From assembly GCA_025529335.1 (NCBI GenBank), contig JAMYHX010000028.1, forward strand, positions 108,880-172,879: a stretch of 64,000 nucleotides of DNA, read 5' to 3'. The notes below the pieces were generated by a model. That model worked only from the letters and a program-made list of their open reading frames with translations. It searched no databases and was not told where the DNA came from. The position numbers were made by a program, and so were the translations under genes. Shown here piece by piece: positions 47,101 to 57,990 of the stretch; within the stretch, counting starts at the first letter, position 1; every line of letters begins with the position of its first letter. Source of the stretch: Rhizopus sp. PT2906. Its lineage: Eukaryota; Mucoromycota; Mucoromycetes; Mucorales; Rhizopodaceae.

Positions 47101-50024
47101 GATCGCAAGTGGCATCCTGATGCGTCGACCCGATTTGGCTTACTCGATACTCAATCAGCTAAAGAAATCAATTATTGATGTGACTTATCCTTCAAGCCCG
47201 TCAGATTCTGTTCAGCGTGTTGGCAGACTATTATCTAGCGCGTTCCACAGTGATGATGAGCGAGAGAAAGCAGTATGTATTCTTTTGGATACTGAAGAAG
47301 AATGGGAAAAACTCTACCATCCATTCATGCAACATACAACGGATTATCTGTCGCTGGCTGTGATTGATCCCTACGTGGCATTATCAGTAGATTCCCTTGT
47401 TGATGATGAAGGCGAACTGATGCCTGTTTCCTTTGACGTCTATGGCCTTTCTTCGTTTGGACGCCTTGTTCTCTTCTGGGGCGAGTATCTCTCTGATCTG
47501 GGCTTGGCTAAATCAATTTTGGCAGACAGCAGCAAAGACTGGCTTATTCGTCGACTGATGCTAGCAAGCGTCGCCTGTAGCTATGAGCTGGCTGTCCCTG
47601 GTACTCACCGTATTTGGGAAAAGAAAGCTGTCGAAGGTGTTCGTGCCTTTATTGAGCACATAAGAAATCTCTTTTCGATGTGGCTTTCTACGGCTATTGC
47701 ATCATCCAACCTTGCTGAATTTCCACAGCAGCTGCTTGTTAGTGTCAAGCGTCAGCAAGTAATGAAAGATAGCCGTCTACTGGACTTCACTAGTCATTTA
47801 GCTTTATCCTGTAAGACCATTGCTTTATCTGCTAACGTTCTCCACCAAGTCCTATCCAAGTTACTTGTCCTTGGCAGTTGGTCAGCTTCTGAGCTAGAAT
47901 CATGGTTACCTCTACTCAAGGCTGAATCAGTAGAACTAAATCTGTTGATCAAGGCAGCCATAGTAAGTGCATTCAAATATGTATTAGGCAATACCGATGC
48001 CTATAGACACTATCAAAGTGATCTTTGCAGCAAGTTATCGGGTGTGACCAGTATGCTGGAGTTTGATTACTCTCCGGATGAAGAAATTGATTCAAAACGT
48101 AAGCGTTACTGGAGCTTATTGGGTCTTTTGAATTCATCTGCCCTCAAGGTCGAATCCTTTGGTATTCCTCGTCAAAGACTGCTGCATCTCATACAGTCGC
48201 TCCGTCCATGGCTTAGCCAGGATTTTGAGTTCAGCGAAGACCAACAAAGGGCGCGTGCTCGAGCACAGATTGCTCAACTCTTGAAGCATTTGGCTAAGTC
48301 TGTACCTGATGACCTTGGTGGACATTGGGATTACTTTTTGGACTGTTGCTTTTCATGGACTGCCTATGCTGATGCAAATCAGCCTGAGGAATTAGTTGTG
48401 CTCTATTACACTCTAGATCTGTACGAGACACTCGTCTTGCTGTCAAAGGATAATGAAGTATTACGAGAGGCGATAAATAAGCATTTGGTATCGTATGGGA
48501 AGCTCTTACTTGAGCTAGTTGTCAAAGAATACAAAAGAGAGACTGTATCAGAAGCAAGAAGAGCTTATCAAGAGGTTTTAGCGCGATTATTAGAGCATGT
48601 ACCAAAAAAGACGTTGGTAGAAGTAGATTGTTTTGCCAGTGTATGTTTAAAAGAAAAAATATTATAGGGGAGGATACTTACCAGTTTTATTAGCTATCTC
48701 GACTGCTTATGACATACAATGAAACACTCCAAAAGCGCGCTTATTCGTTACTTAACAAATTGGTTACTGAGCAAGTTCAAGACTTATCTGTTAAGCTCGA
48801 ATTCACAGAGACGTCAGGTATATGACTTTATTTTAGAAAGGATCGTTCTAACACTCTTTTATGTGCAGAGGAAGAAGTGCAGGCAGAGATTGATAGTAAC
48901 ATACTATCTATCATTTTGAGCCCACCTGATGTTTCTGAATGGCAAGCTGAAGAAATGGATGAACATCATCATGAGATCTTTGGTTATCTTTTAGCTTGGA
49001 TGGCTATGCTAGACCACTTTAAGGATATTGTAAGTGTACTTACTTCTTTCAAAAAGCAGCAACTTATTATATACTGTGTAGACATTTAAACTGAAACAAG
49101 AGTATACTAATGAACTTAAAAAAAAGGAAAGTGTTGCTCACTTGATGCCTGTGCTCTGTGCCATTTTAAATGTTGGCCAAACGAGTGGCAGCAAGCCTTT
49201 CAATTTATCTCCTTGGGACGTGATGGAATATGACGTCGAGGGCTTTGATGTCACACATGAGATGAGCTTTGATATCTTGGCTGCCCATCTTTATTACCGA
49301 GCCTTACGACACATTCCATCTCTCGTCCGTCTTTGGTGGATTGATTGCAAGAATAGACAACTGACGCTCGCTGTTGAGGGTTATACAGAAAAACATTTTA
49401 GTCAGCCTTTGATTAATTATGAACTAGAGTTATTGAATAGACCAGATATTAAATCCCAATTAGAAGAAAACGAAGAAAACGAGTTTACGATCAAGACACT
49501 GAAAGCGGCGAGTGAAGTGACGGCCAAGTATGTAGTAGACGAACAAGATATGCAGATTGCCATCAAGTTACCTAGCAACTATCCTTTACGTCAGATCGAA
49601 GTAGAAGGAGTACAAAAAGTGGGTGTAAATGATAAACAATGGCGTGGATGGATGTTTGCGATCACTGCTGTCATTGGATCTCAGGTATGGATTATCAACA
49701 GTAAAGAAAAGGAAAACTAATCAAAAATAGAATGGCAATATCTTTGACGCATTATCTGTATTCAAGAGGAACGTGAATTTACACTTTAGCGGTGTCGAAG
49801 ACTGTACGATTTGTTACTCAATCATTAGTGTTCAAGATCGATCGATACCCACAAAACAATGCAAGACGTGTAAAAATAAGTTTCATTCTAGCTGTTTGTA
49901 CAAGGTAAGTTCTCTAGATAGTATATAGAAAAGGGGAAGATCGTGTATTTATTTTGCTCTCTTTTTACAGTGGTTCAGATCATCTAATTCGGCTAGTTGT
50001 CCTTTATGCAGAACTGTATTCTAA
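44158..50024 (+). CDS. LTN1: E3 ubiquitin ligase Listerin
   Basis: Fifteen exons (44158-44213, 44264-44561, 44609-44803, 44852-45203, 45267-45383, 45430-45572, 45624-45766, 45813-45997, 46053-46727, 46779-48640, 48694-48817, 48869-49029, 49082-49684, 49731-49904, 49971-50024) all join in phase: 1713 residues. The N-terminus (MGKSKQPRVKGNLKPASSSR, then NPLALNNLGGFAQFV and the FKKISKRDTVTKIKALEEL helix) is the Listerin N-terminal domain that contacts the 60S subunit. A long HEAT/ARM-type helical middle follows, then an RWD-like region (AIKLPSNYPLRQIEVEGVQK) and a C-terminal RING: CTICYSII, CKTCKNKFHSSCLYKWF, CPLC. Listerin ubiquitinates nascent chains on stalled 60S particles (RQC). Its stop codon directly abuts the stop of the convergent small gene. 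Confidence 0.95.
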
Positions 50025-50488
50025 TCATGCTTTCTTTTTCCCTTTTTCTTTTTTGGCAACTGCAGGTGCAGATTCTAAATCTTCCATATCATCATCTAAC
50101 TGAGGCTGAACCACATTGACTGTTTCCCATTGGCCTAGAGAGTATTTAAGTTAATAAAGGATTTGCTTGGATATTAAACCCTTATACCTTCGTCTTGATC
50201 AAAATAGACAAAATAGATGACGTTTATGTTTTCTAATGATTTTGTGTCTTCCAAGGGAAGATATTCATCTGGTTTATCAGTGTCTAAGAATAGTTTAATA
50301 TCTTTAGATGTTTTGCCATTGTCGAGTGCTTTGCATAAATTAGTCTTTAATTGTTCAAGTGAATCAGTGGGTTGATAACATAAAAACACAATTGTCTTTT
50401 GTCTTTTTGCTTTTATATAATATGGTTTAGACTATGTTTGATTTGTGAGTAACTCTGTATGCTTATAGAGTTCTCATTTGTATACCAT
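50025..50488 (-). CDS. small acidic protein with ubiquitin-like look, unknown function
   Basis: The body exon (50188-50395) and last exon (50025-50134) join in phase and end in a Lys-rich tail (KKEKGKKKA). The body has no in-frame ATG; an ATG followed directly by a GT donor (50486-50488) fits a start exon holding only the initiator codon, giving 106 residues beginning M-T-I-V-F-L. Text such as TIVFLCYQPTDSLEQLKTNL, LPLEDTKSLENINVIYFVYF has the rhythm of a ubiquitin-like/elongin-B-like beta-grasp, but no family is established. The stop (50025-50027) abuts that of Listerin, so the transcripts must overlap at their 3' ends. The start is the weak point. Confidence 0.6.
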
Positions 50489-50616
50489 TGACTACGGAAT
50501 GAGTGATGAAGAGAGAGAGAAAGGAAAAAGAAACGGTGTGACTTTGAATTCATGTACTCGTAGCATATGCGGATAATGAATATACTCACTTTTATTACCC
50601 TCTCAGTATTCGCATT

Positions 50617-51740
50617 TTAAGCCAGTGTCCCACCGGAGTGGGACGAGGCAACTGCATTGGAAGTGGCGAGTTGTCTTGTGAAGACATTAGGTCGACCATG
50701 ATCATTCCAGATAGAACGAGCAATGAGAAGCATGTTCTTGGAGGCCATTACATCGAGATTCCAAAAAATATTGCAAGTGTTACACTTCAATACTTGATGG
50801 ATCTTTTTGACATCCTCACCTCCTCCACACTTCAGATTCTGTAGTTCTTGATTTAAGCAAGAGTTGCAGCTCTATAGAGATATTATTTAGAATGTATGAT
50901 CTATGATCATTGTTATACTAACCTTGGAGGTTTTGTAATTCATTAATATCGAAAAGTAACAGCTCTCCAAGTCCCTCTCTTTGCTTTAATTGTCTATAAA
51001 TTTTGTTGGAGACATACAATGTTGATGGCTTTTAACCTTAACATGGTCTTTATTTCTCAGACCGTCACCAAAGATAACTAAAGGCATTGTTTTTGCAGTC
51101 GCCTTCTTCAAAAAGGTTTTTGTTCTTCCTTCTGTAAGATGCTTAGATTATACTAAAAAGAAAAGAGTACATACCTTTCGGATTGTGGGATAAAAGGCGT
51201 GTGTTCCTCTTGGACAATCGCAAGTCTTTGAACTTTTCTCCTTTTTTTTTTCTGTTCCTCTGTATTTTTTATGATTTGTTATATTTCTTGCCACCATTTA
51301 ATATATTTACGCTTTCTTGAATGACCTTTTGGGACCCAATATAATTTAGCTATTTTAGCTTTGCAGTCTCAAAATTGTAGTAAATAGCTATCAAATAAGT
51401 CTAAACTAGTTTCCGAACCTATTTGACTCTATAAGGCATGGCAAGCATGTGGAGAATTGTCGCGGGTATTCCTACATGTTTCCCGCAGTGTGTGCAACAA
51501 AGAATTTGTACTCTGGATTGTAAAGTAACACGGCATTTTGAGGGTAACTTAAAGCATCTTGTTTCGGCGTGGAAAAAAATATTGTTGTATGATTGGCCAG
51601 GATACACTACGAAATTAAGTAAACAAGACTTTCCCCATCCAGTTACTTTAATGCAAAATAGTAAAAGGATAATCTTGTTCACTCTATTTGATTTATCATT
51701 GGCTATCAGGAACTTTGTAGGGCCATCTGCCAAAAAAAAA
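50617..51740 (-). pseudogene. degenerate Fanzor (TnpB-like) copy
   Basis: Read on the minus strand, a zinc-finger/RuvC-III tail is clear: CNSCLNQELQ, LKCNTCNIFWNLDVMASKN (the usual WNRDV has become WNLDV), then the stop at 50617-50619. Upstream, PLVIFGDGLRNKDH and, in a shifted frame, YRQLKQREGLGELLLFDINE correspond to the RuvC-II neighbourhood. Further upstream KYIKWWQEI runs into a TAA stop, and 51419-51733 holds a 104-codon frame (containing FCIKVTGWGKSCL) of unknown nature. At least one in-frame stop and one or more frame changes make this non-functional. A perfect hairpin lies inside the last codons (50627-50644). Confidence 0.72.
50627..50644. repeat. inverted repeat (7-bp arms) at the Fanzor pseudogene 3' end
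   Basis: Arms GTCCCAC and GTGGGAC are perfectly complementary around a four-base loop CGGA. The hairpin lies 8-25 bases upstream of the pseudogene stop codon, within its reading frame. Compare 12448-12467 and 57963-57990. Confidence 0.85.
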
Positions 51741-52728
51741 AGACTTATACTATAGATTGTGTGTTTATAGTTGAGACTTCAAGTGTATATTTGGTTGCTT
51801 CAAAAAAGAAATGGGACATTACTATTTTAGCAATAAACGAGAGCGCTGTTTTTTATGATTATCAATGTTGAGATGAGTACAAGATTGGGGCTTTGGTACT
51901 TGTATCTAATGTTATGAGCCCAACGCGCCCAATTTATCTGTCAGAGTTTACAGCTGTATTCAATTGATTCGAGACCAAACTTTATGCAAAGAATTGGCCA
52001 CATGCGTTATGTCAACCTTTAGTTTCTGTTTTTTCAAAAGAAAAAAAAAAGCCCCTCTGAATTAGTTTCTTCTCTTTTACTCAAAGTTTTACATTAACCG
52101 CAGCAATTGTTTCTTATATTCAAGCAATATCTTGTGTATAAATGTGTGTTATGCTTAACTCTAGCATTAGTGTAATACAATGCACTGAGATTTGCTCGAG
52201 CCAAACACAACAATATAAACCCAAAACGCCGATTAAGAAACTTATATTATGTCACAAGATTAGGGTTTCACCCATTCTGTATGCGGGGAAGCTGGGTGAT
52301 GTTGGGAAATAAGATGTGTGTATAACATCAAAAGGTTAATCATTTTGCTTTTAGGTACCTGAACCAGACTTGAATATTTTTTGGGGAATATTTATGAAAA
52401 AAAGCTTGGTTATTCATATATCCATTAGGCAAGTATTGTTGTGTGAGAATTTTTTTATTAGGCGCGCTAAATTTCTTAACGCGCTTTCCTACCGTGACTA
52501 AAGCTATAGATCCCCTCTTCTTTTCTTTTGATATAGCTTATAATAAAGGCATATAAATAGAGACAGAGAGCAAGAGAGATAAAGAAAGAAGGTAAGAAGA
52601 GTTTTAATATATCCCATTTTTTCTGTGTTTTAAAAGCAATTTTAGGTTTATGTGAAAGTTACACGCTTGAATATGTATTTAAACAGGAAACTTTATGCAA
52701 AATAATCCTTTCTTTTTTATTCACACAT
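51741..52728. other. intergenic region upstream of aldehyde dehydrogenase
   Basis: About 1 kb with no supported gene. GA/CT-rich and T-rich stretches near 52560-52725 look like the leader of the following highly expressed-type gene. Confidence 0.45.
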
Positions 52729-54381
52729 CATGTCTAATCTCGTTGTTGAAACCACTACTCCTAAAGGATACAAGCTTAAGCGTATGAAAAAAGGCACAAG
52801 TCTATAGTCGATAACTAACATCATACATTAGTCCAAACTGGTTTGTTCATTAACAACCAATTCGTAAAGGGTTCAGACACTATTGACACTGTCAATCCTG
52901 CTACTGGAAAGGTTATCTGTGCCGTCCAAGCTGGTAAGTCTACTCAATGAACAACACACATACGCGTGTTGTATTCATATATGTCTATTAGCTGAGGCAA
53001 AGGATGTGGATGCTGCTGTTGAAGCCGCTGAAGCTGCTTTCCAAGGTCCCTGGAAAAACATGCCTGCTCTTCAACGTGCTGCCTTGATGCACAAGTTGGC
53101 CGACCTCATTGACAGAGATAATGAAGAACTTGCTCAAATCGAAACTCTTGATAACGGCAAAGGCATTACCTTCTCTCGTCTCTTTGATGCCAAACAAATT
53201 GCAATCTCCCTTCGCTACTTTGCTGGTTTTGCCGATAAGGTACACGGTAAGGTCATTGATACCGAAGGCTGTCTTTCCTACACACGACACGAACCTATTG
53301 GTGTCTGTGGTGCCATCATTCCCTGGAACTTCCCCTTGATGATGTTGGGCTGGAAATTAGGCCCTGCTTTGGCTACTGGTAACACTATTGTAGTAAAGAC
53401 TTCCGAAATGACTCCTCTCTCCGCCCTCAAGGTTGCTCAGCTCGTTATTGAAGCTGGTTTCCCTCCTGGTGTGATCAATATCATTACCGGTTATGGTGCC
53501 AAGGCTGGAGACGCTTTGGCTCGTCACATGAAGGTCGCCAAGATCGCTTTTACAGGTTCCACTCTTGTGGGTCGTATGGTCATGAAGGCTGCTGCTGAAA
53601 GTAACCTCAAGAAGGTCACACTTGAATTAGGCGGTAAATCACCCAACATTATCTTTGACGATGCCGACTTGGATCAAGCCGTCCGATGGGCCCATAAGGG
53701 TATCTTCTTTAACCACGGTCAATGCTGTTGTGCAGGTAGCCGTGTGTACGTTCAGGAATCAATCTATGACGAATTCTTGAAACGCTTCAAAGAATACACA
53801 AGCAAGACTAAATTGGGTGACCCCCACGATGACGACACTTTCCAAGGACCACAAATCTCTCAAACTCAGTTTGAACGTATTATGGGCTATATCGAAAGTG
53901 GAAAGAAAGAAGGCGCTACGTGTTACATGGGTGGTCAACGTTGGGGTAATGAAGGTTATTACATTGAACCCACTGTCTTTACGGATGTTCGTCAAGACAT
54001 GAAGATCGTTCAAGAAGAAATCTTTGGTCCTGTTGTCACTGTTTCCAAGTTTAAGGATATTGATGATGTCGTCCATATGGCTCTTGATACTGAATATGGT
54101 CTTGCTGCAGCCGTATTTACTCAAAACACCGCTCGCGCTGTTGATATCTCAAACCGTCTTCAGGCTGGTACTGTCTGTAAGTATTATCCTTCCAAGAAGC
54201 AGAGTTTCGTTGCCTTAATAACACATCTATTATAGGGATTAACTGTTATAATGAATTGGATTACAATACTCCTTTCGGTGGTTTCCGTCAAAGTGGTATT
54301 GGTCGTGAAAATGGTGAATATGCATTGGACAACTATATCCAGGTCAAGACTGTCAAGATCAACATTAACCGTGAGCCTTAA
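52729..54381 (+). CDS. NAD(P)+-dependent aldehyde dehydrogenase
   Basis: Four exons (52729-52780, 52832-52933, 52992-54176, 54236-54381) give 494 residues, the family's standard length. Cofactor and active-site motifs are complete: IIPWNFPLMM (catalytic Asn), FTGSTLVG, VTLELGGKSPNI (general-base Glu), FNHGQCCCAGSRVYV (nucleophilic Cys in a Cys triplet), EEIFGPVV and NTPFGGFRQSGIGRE. There is no mitochondrial presequence, so a cytosolic ALDH1/2-class enzyme oxidising acetaldehyde or similar is likely. Codon use is biased (highly expressed type). The splice before WINCYNELDYNTPFGG is confirmed by the family pattern. Confidence 0.96.
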
Positions 54382-54954
54382 GTCCAAAATCAAGCTTAAG
54401 CCCTGAAAAAAAGTCTTTTTTTTACCCTTATTTATTTTGAAAATAAAAAAATAAAAATAGCACGCATTCATTTTGAATGACAAGTCTATATTTTTTATGC
54501 AAAAGAAAATTCGTTACCAATATTGTAAATGGATCTTGGGGGGCAAATTATATAAATTATTAAAAAGTACTGAGTCCTTAAACACCTTGCATCATGAAAG
54601 TTGTCTATGTGGCATTAAACAAAATCTAATTAGGCTACTCCAGTAAATAAATAATATGCAGATTGAGCTAGTTTAAAAACATGTTTCAAGTTGGTATAAA
54701 CAGCATTATTTTAGTCTTTCAAGTTCAATAAATATCTGTTTTGATCAAATGACGCGTCTATCTGATTTGTGGTATGGTTAAATGAGCAACTTCCCTACAT
54801 GTAGAGAAGCCCGAGCATACATATGATTATCTTTTATAATAATAACGCATATGACAATCATTTTGCAGACCCAAAATGCCCATTCCCTCAAGTAGGGGGT
54901 GGCTAAAGGGAAGATTTGACTTAATTTGATCTTTACTTCTTTTTCTTTTCAAAC
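54382..54954. other. intergenic region
   Basis: About 570 bases between the aldehyde dehydrogenase and the P450 pseudogene, AT-rich, with nothing recognisable. Confidence 0.45.
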
Positions 54955-56778
54955 ATGGATCATTATCATGAATTAATCCAATCAATCAGATATCCAAAAG
55001 GTACAACTATGCTGAGTGCAGCAGTAGCATCCATAGCCACACTCTATCTCCTCAAATGAATTCTAAGTGGCAAGTCTGCTGAATTCAAGGGCATCCTAGT
55101 ACCGAAAGGAGGTCTCTTTTATTTTGGTATTAACAAGCAAGCATATAAATAAATAAAATCTCATAATACTGCATGACAGGACATATGCCGCTGTTAGGTC
55201 AAATACCTGGAGAAATTTTTACTAAATGGCATCATGAATATGGACCCATCTTTAGGATCAAGATGGGTGTTCAAAACTGGCTAATACTCGGTAATGCTCA
55301 AATAGCTCATGATATACTCGTTTCCAAAGGATCAGTCACAGTTGGTCGACCAGAGCAAACGTTCTTGACAAAAGTTCACGGAAAGGGTGGAAGGTAAGAT
55401 ATAAGTGCAGGCGCATGATCAAAATAAGATTCACGCAACTTTAGAGGAATCCTGATGATAGACTATGGAAAGCGTTGGAAGAACATTCGAAACGTGGTTT
55501 TGCATATCCTCTCACCAAAATCAGTCGACAGCCTGTCTAGTACCATCGAACGGGAATCAGAGAAGGGCGCCAGGCATGTGATGGAGGTTGCAGAATTAAA
55601 TGGGACGATTGATCCACTTGAATTCGGTCGTTTTATATCAACGAATCTGATGCTTGCCATTGCCTTTAATATTCCTAGTGCAAAAGATGTTGATGATCCC
55701 ACGTTTAAAGAAATAGTGAAATTTGTAAAAACCAACTCTTCCTACGCTGACTTCACAAACGACATTAGTGAGATGGTTCCAATCCTCAAGCTCCCAGAAA
55801 TATTACTCAGAAGGGATAGAAAAATGCAGAGACATGTTGATAATGAACTATGTCCCTTTATGAGGCAGATCATCAAAGATGCTCGTGAAAGTAGTGGTGA
55901 TAGTTTAGTGAAGAAAATTGATAGTATAAAAGAAGAATATGATATTGATGAAACAGGAGTAATTTTCCTTATGAGTAAGTGGTAATGGAGATCACGATAG
56001 GCCTATTCTTTAACAAAATCAGGTGAAATTCTTCACGCAGAGTCTGATTCAGTAGGCATAACTACGGCATGGTCTATCAGCCTTCTTTGTAGCTATCCTG
56101 ATGTTCAAGAAAAGGTATATAAGGAAGTTAACGCGTTTATCAAGAGACATGGGCGTGATTCAACATTTGCTGATAGGAAAGAATTGCCATATTTTATTGC
56201 ATTTGAAAAGGAATGTATTAGATTCCGTGCTGCTGTAGATATAGGCTTGCCTCACAAAGTCTTTCGGGACTTTAAGTAGCTTGTAAATTTATATACATTA
56301 AATTTACATTATCCTAGTTGTTTACAACGGCAGTGTGATTACCAAGGGCACTATAATATATGTCAATGTCAACAAATTACACAGTGGCCCCAAGCTTTAT
56401 ATGTAAGAGTGCAGACAAGTTCATACCTGAAAGATTTCTAGGCGACACAAGTACTATGTATTCTTCTAGTAATGGTAGCCATCAATCACGAGATCATTTC
56501 ATGTTTGGATGGGGCAGGCGTATCTGTCCAGGCATTTATATGGTAAGCTTATTCTTATATCGTGAATATTAATATTCAATATCGAATCAATTTAGACCAA
56601 GACCGAATTATTTTACACCTTGATAAAGTTAGTTTCAAGATGTATTACTGAGCCTGAACTTTCACCAGATGAAGAGAGACTCTATCCTGATCTTCAACAC
56701 GGTATTAACACAGGTGTTAGTGTTACACCTTTGCCTTTCAAGATTCGTTTGATCAAGCGTGATAATAGCAATTATTAA
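54955..56778 (+). pseudogene. cytochrome P450 pseudogene
   Basis: The full P450 order is readable: membrane anchor (MLSAAVASIATLYLLK), FGHMPLLGQIPGEIF, helix-C-like DYGKRWKNIRNVV, a modified I-helix region (ESDSVGITTAW), K-helix ECIRFR (ExxR), KFIPERFLG (PERF) and the haem loop FGWGRRICPG. Two disabling changes are seen: a TGA in frame at 55057-55059 (codon 35, between LLK and ILSGKSAEF), and a one-base frame change near 56401-56406 between KLY and KSADKF. The splice near 56273-56320 also fails to keep phase with the usual donor. Exon 1 splices at 55136/55137. Family and substrate cannot be named. Confidence 0.82.
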
Positions 56779-57022
56779 AGTGGACATGTCTGCTTTTTTA
56801 ATGTTTTTTTCCAACTCGAACATCGAACCTACGCGACAAGCATTTGGTTCCCAAAAGAGCATGGGCTTTATTTCCTTTCTTTTCGAATATAAGCGTTTTC
56901 TTTTTCTCATCGCATTAAGCGCTTCTTTTCTTTACTCATCATTTAAATATTTTGAAACAATTTGGTATGTAATGTTTCTTTTGATGCAAATGTGTATTCT
57001 AACATTGTTGCTCATTAGAACA

Positions 57023-57964
57023 ATGGAAAACAATACTTCTAGAGCAACCACATGCTCCTCCTGTGTTGCGACATTGTCAACAGATTCACGCTACCGCACC
57101 TGTCGAGCGTGCAGAGAAAGAGGTGCAGCATCACGACGCAAATATCGAGTTGAACAAGAAAATCAGGAAGGCAGCCCAGTAAGACATAGGGGAAGACCTA
57201 GAGTAGGGCCATCTCAGACCATTCCTGCTGCCTACATCTCGCAACTTTCTCGCCTTCGTTCTTTGGGACTCGGAGGTATGGACAAGGAATGCTTGCGCTG
57301 GATCGATGAAAGGCAAGAGACATCATCTTTGAGAAATCCAAGCTGGGCATCATGTTACAAGCGGGGATCAGTCCAGCTATGGAATAAGCCTCAAAAGCTA
57401 AAGTTCAAGACATATATCAACAAGCAAAAAGAAACTCAGGAAATTGTTAAAGGACTCTTTGACAACAGCATAAAGTATGGCATATCAAGTACAGTTGGCG
57501 CTAAAAACCAAAACCCAAACAAAAGTAAACATGTACCTCTACCTCCTGCTGACCTCCCTTTCTCCTCTCAATGGAAGCGGATCATTGCGTTCGGAAATGG
57601 TTCTTTTTGTTCAAGTATGAAAGGAAAACGAGCTGCACCTACAGAACGAAGTACAGAAAAAGTCAAACGAAAATGCAAACAATCCAACGGGAGGGGGACC
57701 GAATTTGTTTCGGTTGACGAGTATTTAACGAGTCAGATATGCAACAAGTGTAAAATGAAAGAAATGAATAATTTCTCTGTTTCTGGATCAAAGCGAAGAG
57801 TACACTCTGTCCTCAAGTGTGAATCTTGTGGTACGGTTTGGAATCGCGATGTGAATAGTACATTAGATATATATGGTATCTTTGTTTACAAATCAAAACA
57901 CGACAATGAAAGTCCTCCCCCCCTTCAAATGACCTTCAAAGAACTAATTATACCATGGATTTAA
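57023..57964 (+). CDS. Fanzor (eukaryotic TnpB-like) ORF, short form without recognisable RuvC-I
   Basis: A single uninterrupted frame of 313 codons. The C-terminal third is diagnostic: IIAFGNGSF (190-195 region), VDEYLTSQICNKC (Glu233, Cys240, Cys243) and LKCESCGTVWNRDVN (Cys266, Cys269, Asp276), that is the RuvC-II neighbourhood, four-Cys zinc finger and RuvC-III of Fanzor/TnpB RNA-guided nucleases. Glu233 sits at the displaced position reported for Fanzors. An N-terminal CX2C-X12-CX2C (Cys11, 14, 27, 30) is a separate small zinc motif. I see no RuvC-I Asp motif between residues 60 and 185, and the frame is shorter than full-length Fanzors, so it may be catalytically dead or a deletion derivative. 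The start is chosen at ATG 57023; an upstream in-frame extension is hydrophobic and unlikely. A hairpin begins in the stop codon. Confidence 0.75.
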   Translation: MENNTSRATTCSSCVATLSTDSRYRTCRACRERGAASRRKYRVEQENQEGSPVRHRGRPRVGPSQTIPAAYISQLSRLRSLGLGGMDKECLRWIDERQETSSLRNPSWASCYKRGSVQLWNKPQKLKFKTYINKQKETQEIVKGLFDNSIKYGISSTVGAKNQNPNKSKHVPLPPADLPFSSQWKRIIAFGNGSFCSSMKGKRAAPTERSTEKVKRKCKQSNGRGTEFVSVDEYLTSQICNKCKMKEMNNFSVSGSKRRVHSVLKCESCGTVWNRDVNSTLDIYGIFVYKSKHDNESPPPLQMTFKELIIPWI

Positions 57965-57990
57965 TGCGCTGTCCATAACGGTAGCGCATT
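57963..57990 (+). repeat. inverted repeat (8-bp arms) starting in the Fanzor stop codon
   Basis: Arms AATGCGCT (57963-57970) and AGCGCATT (57983-57990) are perfect complements around a 12-base loop. The TAA stop occupies 57962-57964. The position fits the 3' scaffold region of a guide RNA or a transposon-end hairpin. Confidence 0.88.

Noticed and set aside
50638..50844. 68-codon plus-strand frame
   Set aside because: Antisense to the clear CNSC...WNLDV Fanzor tail.
51438..51755. 105-codon plus-strand frame
   Set aside because: Antisense to the minus-strand Fanzor-associated frame and without recognisable content.
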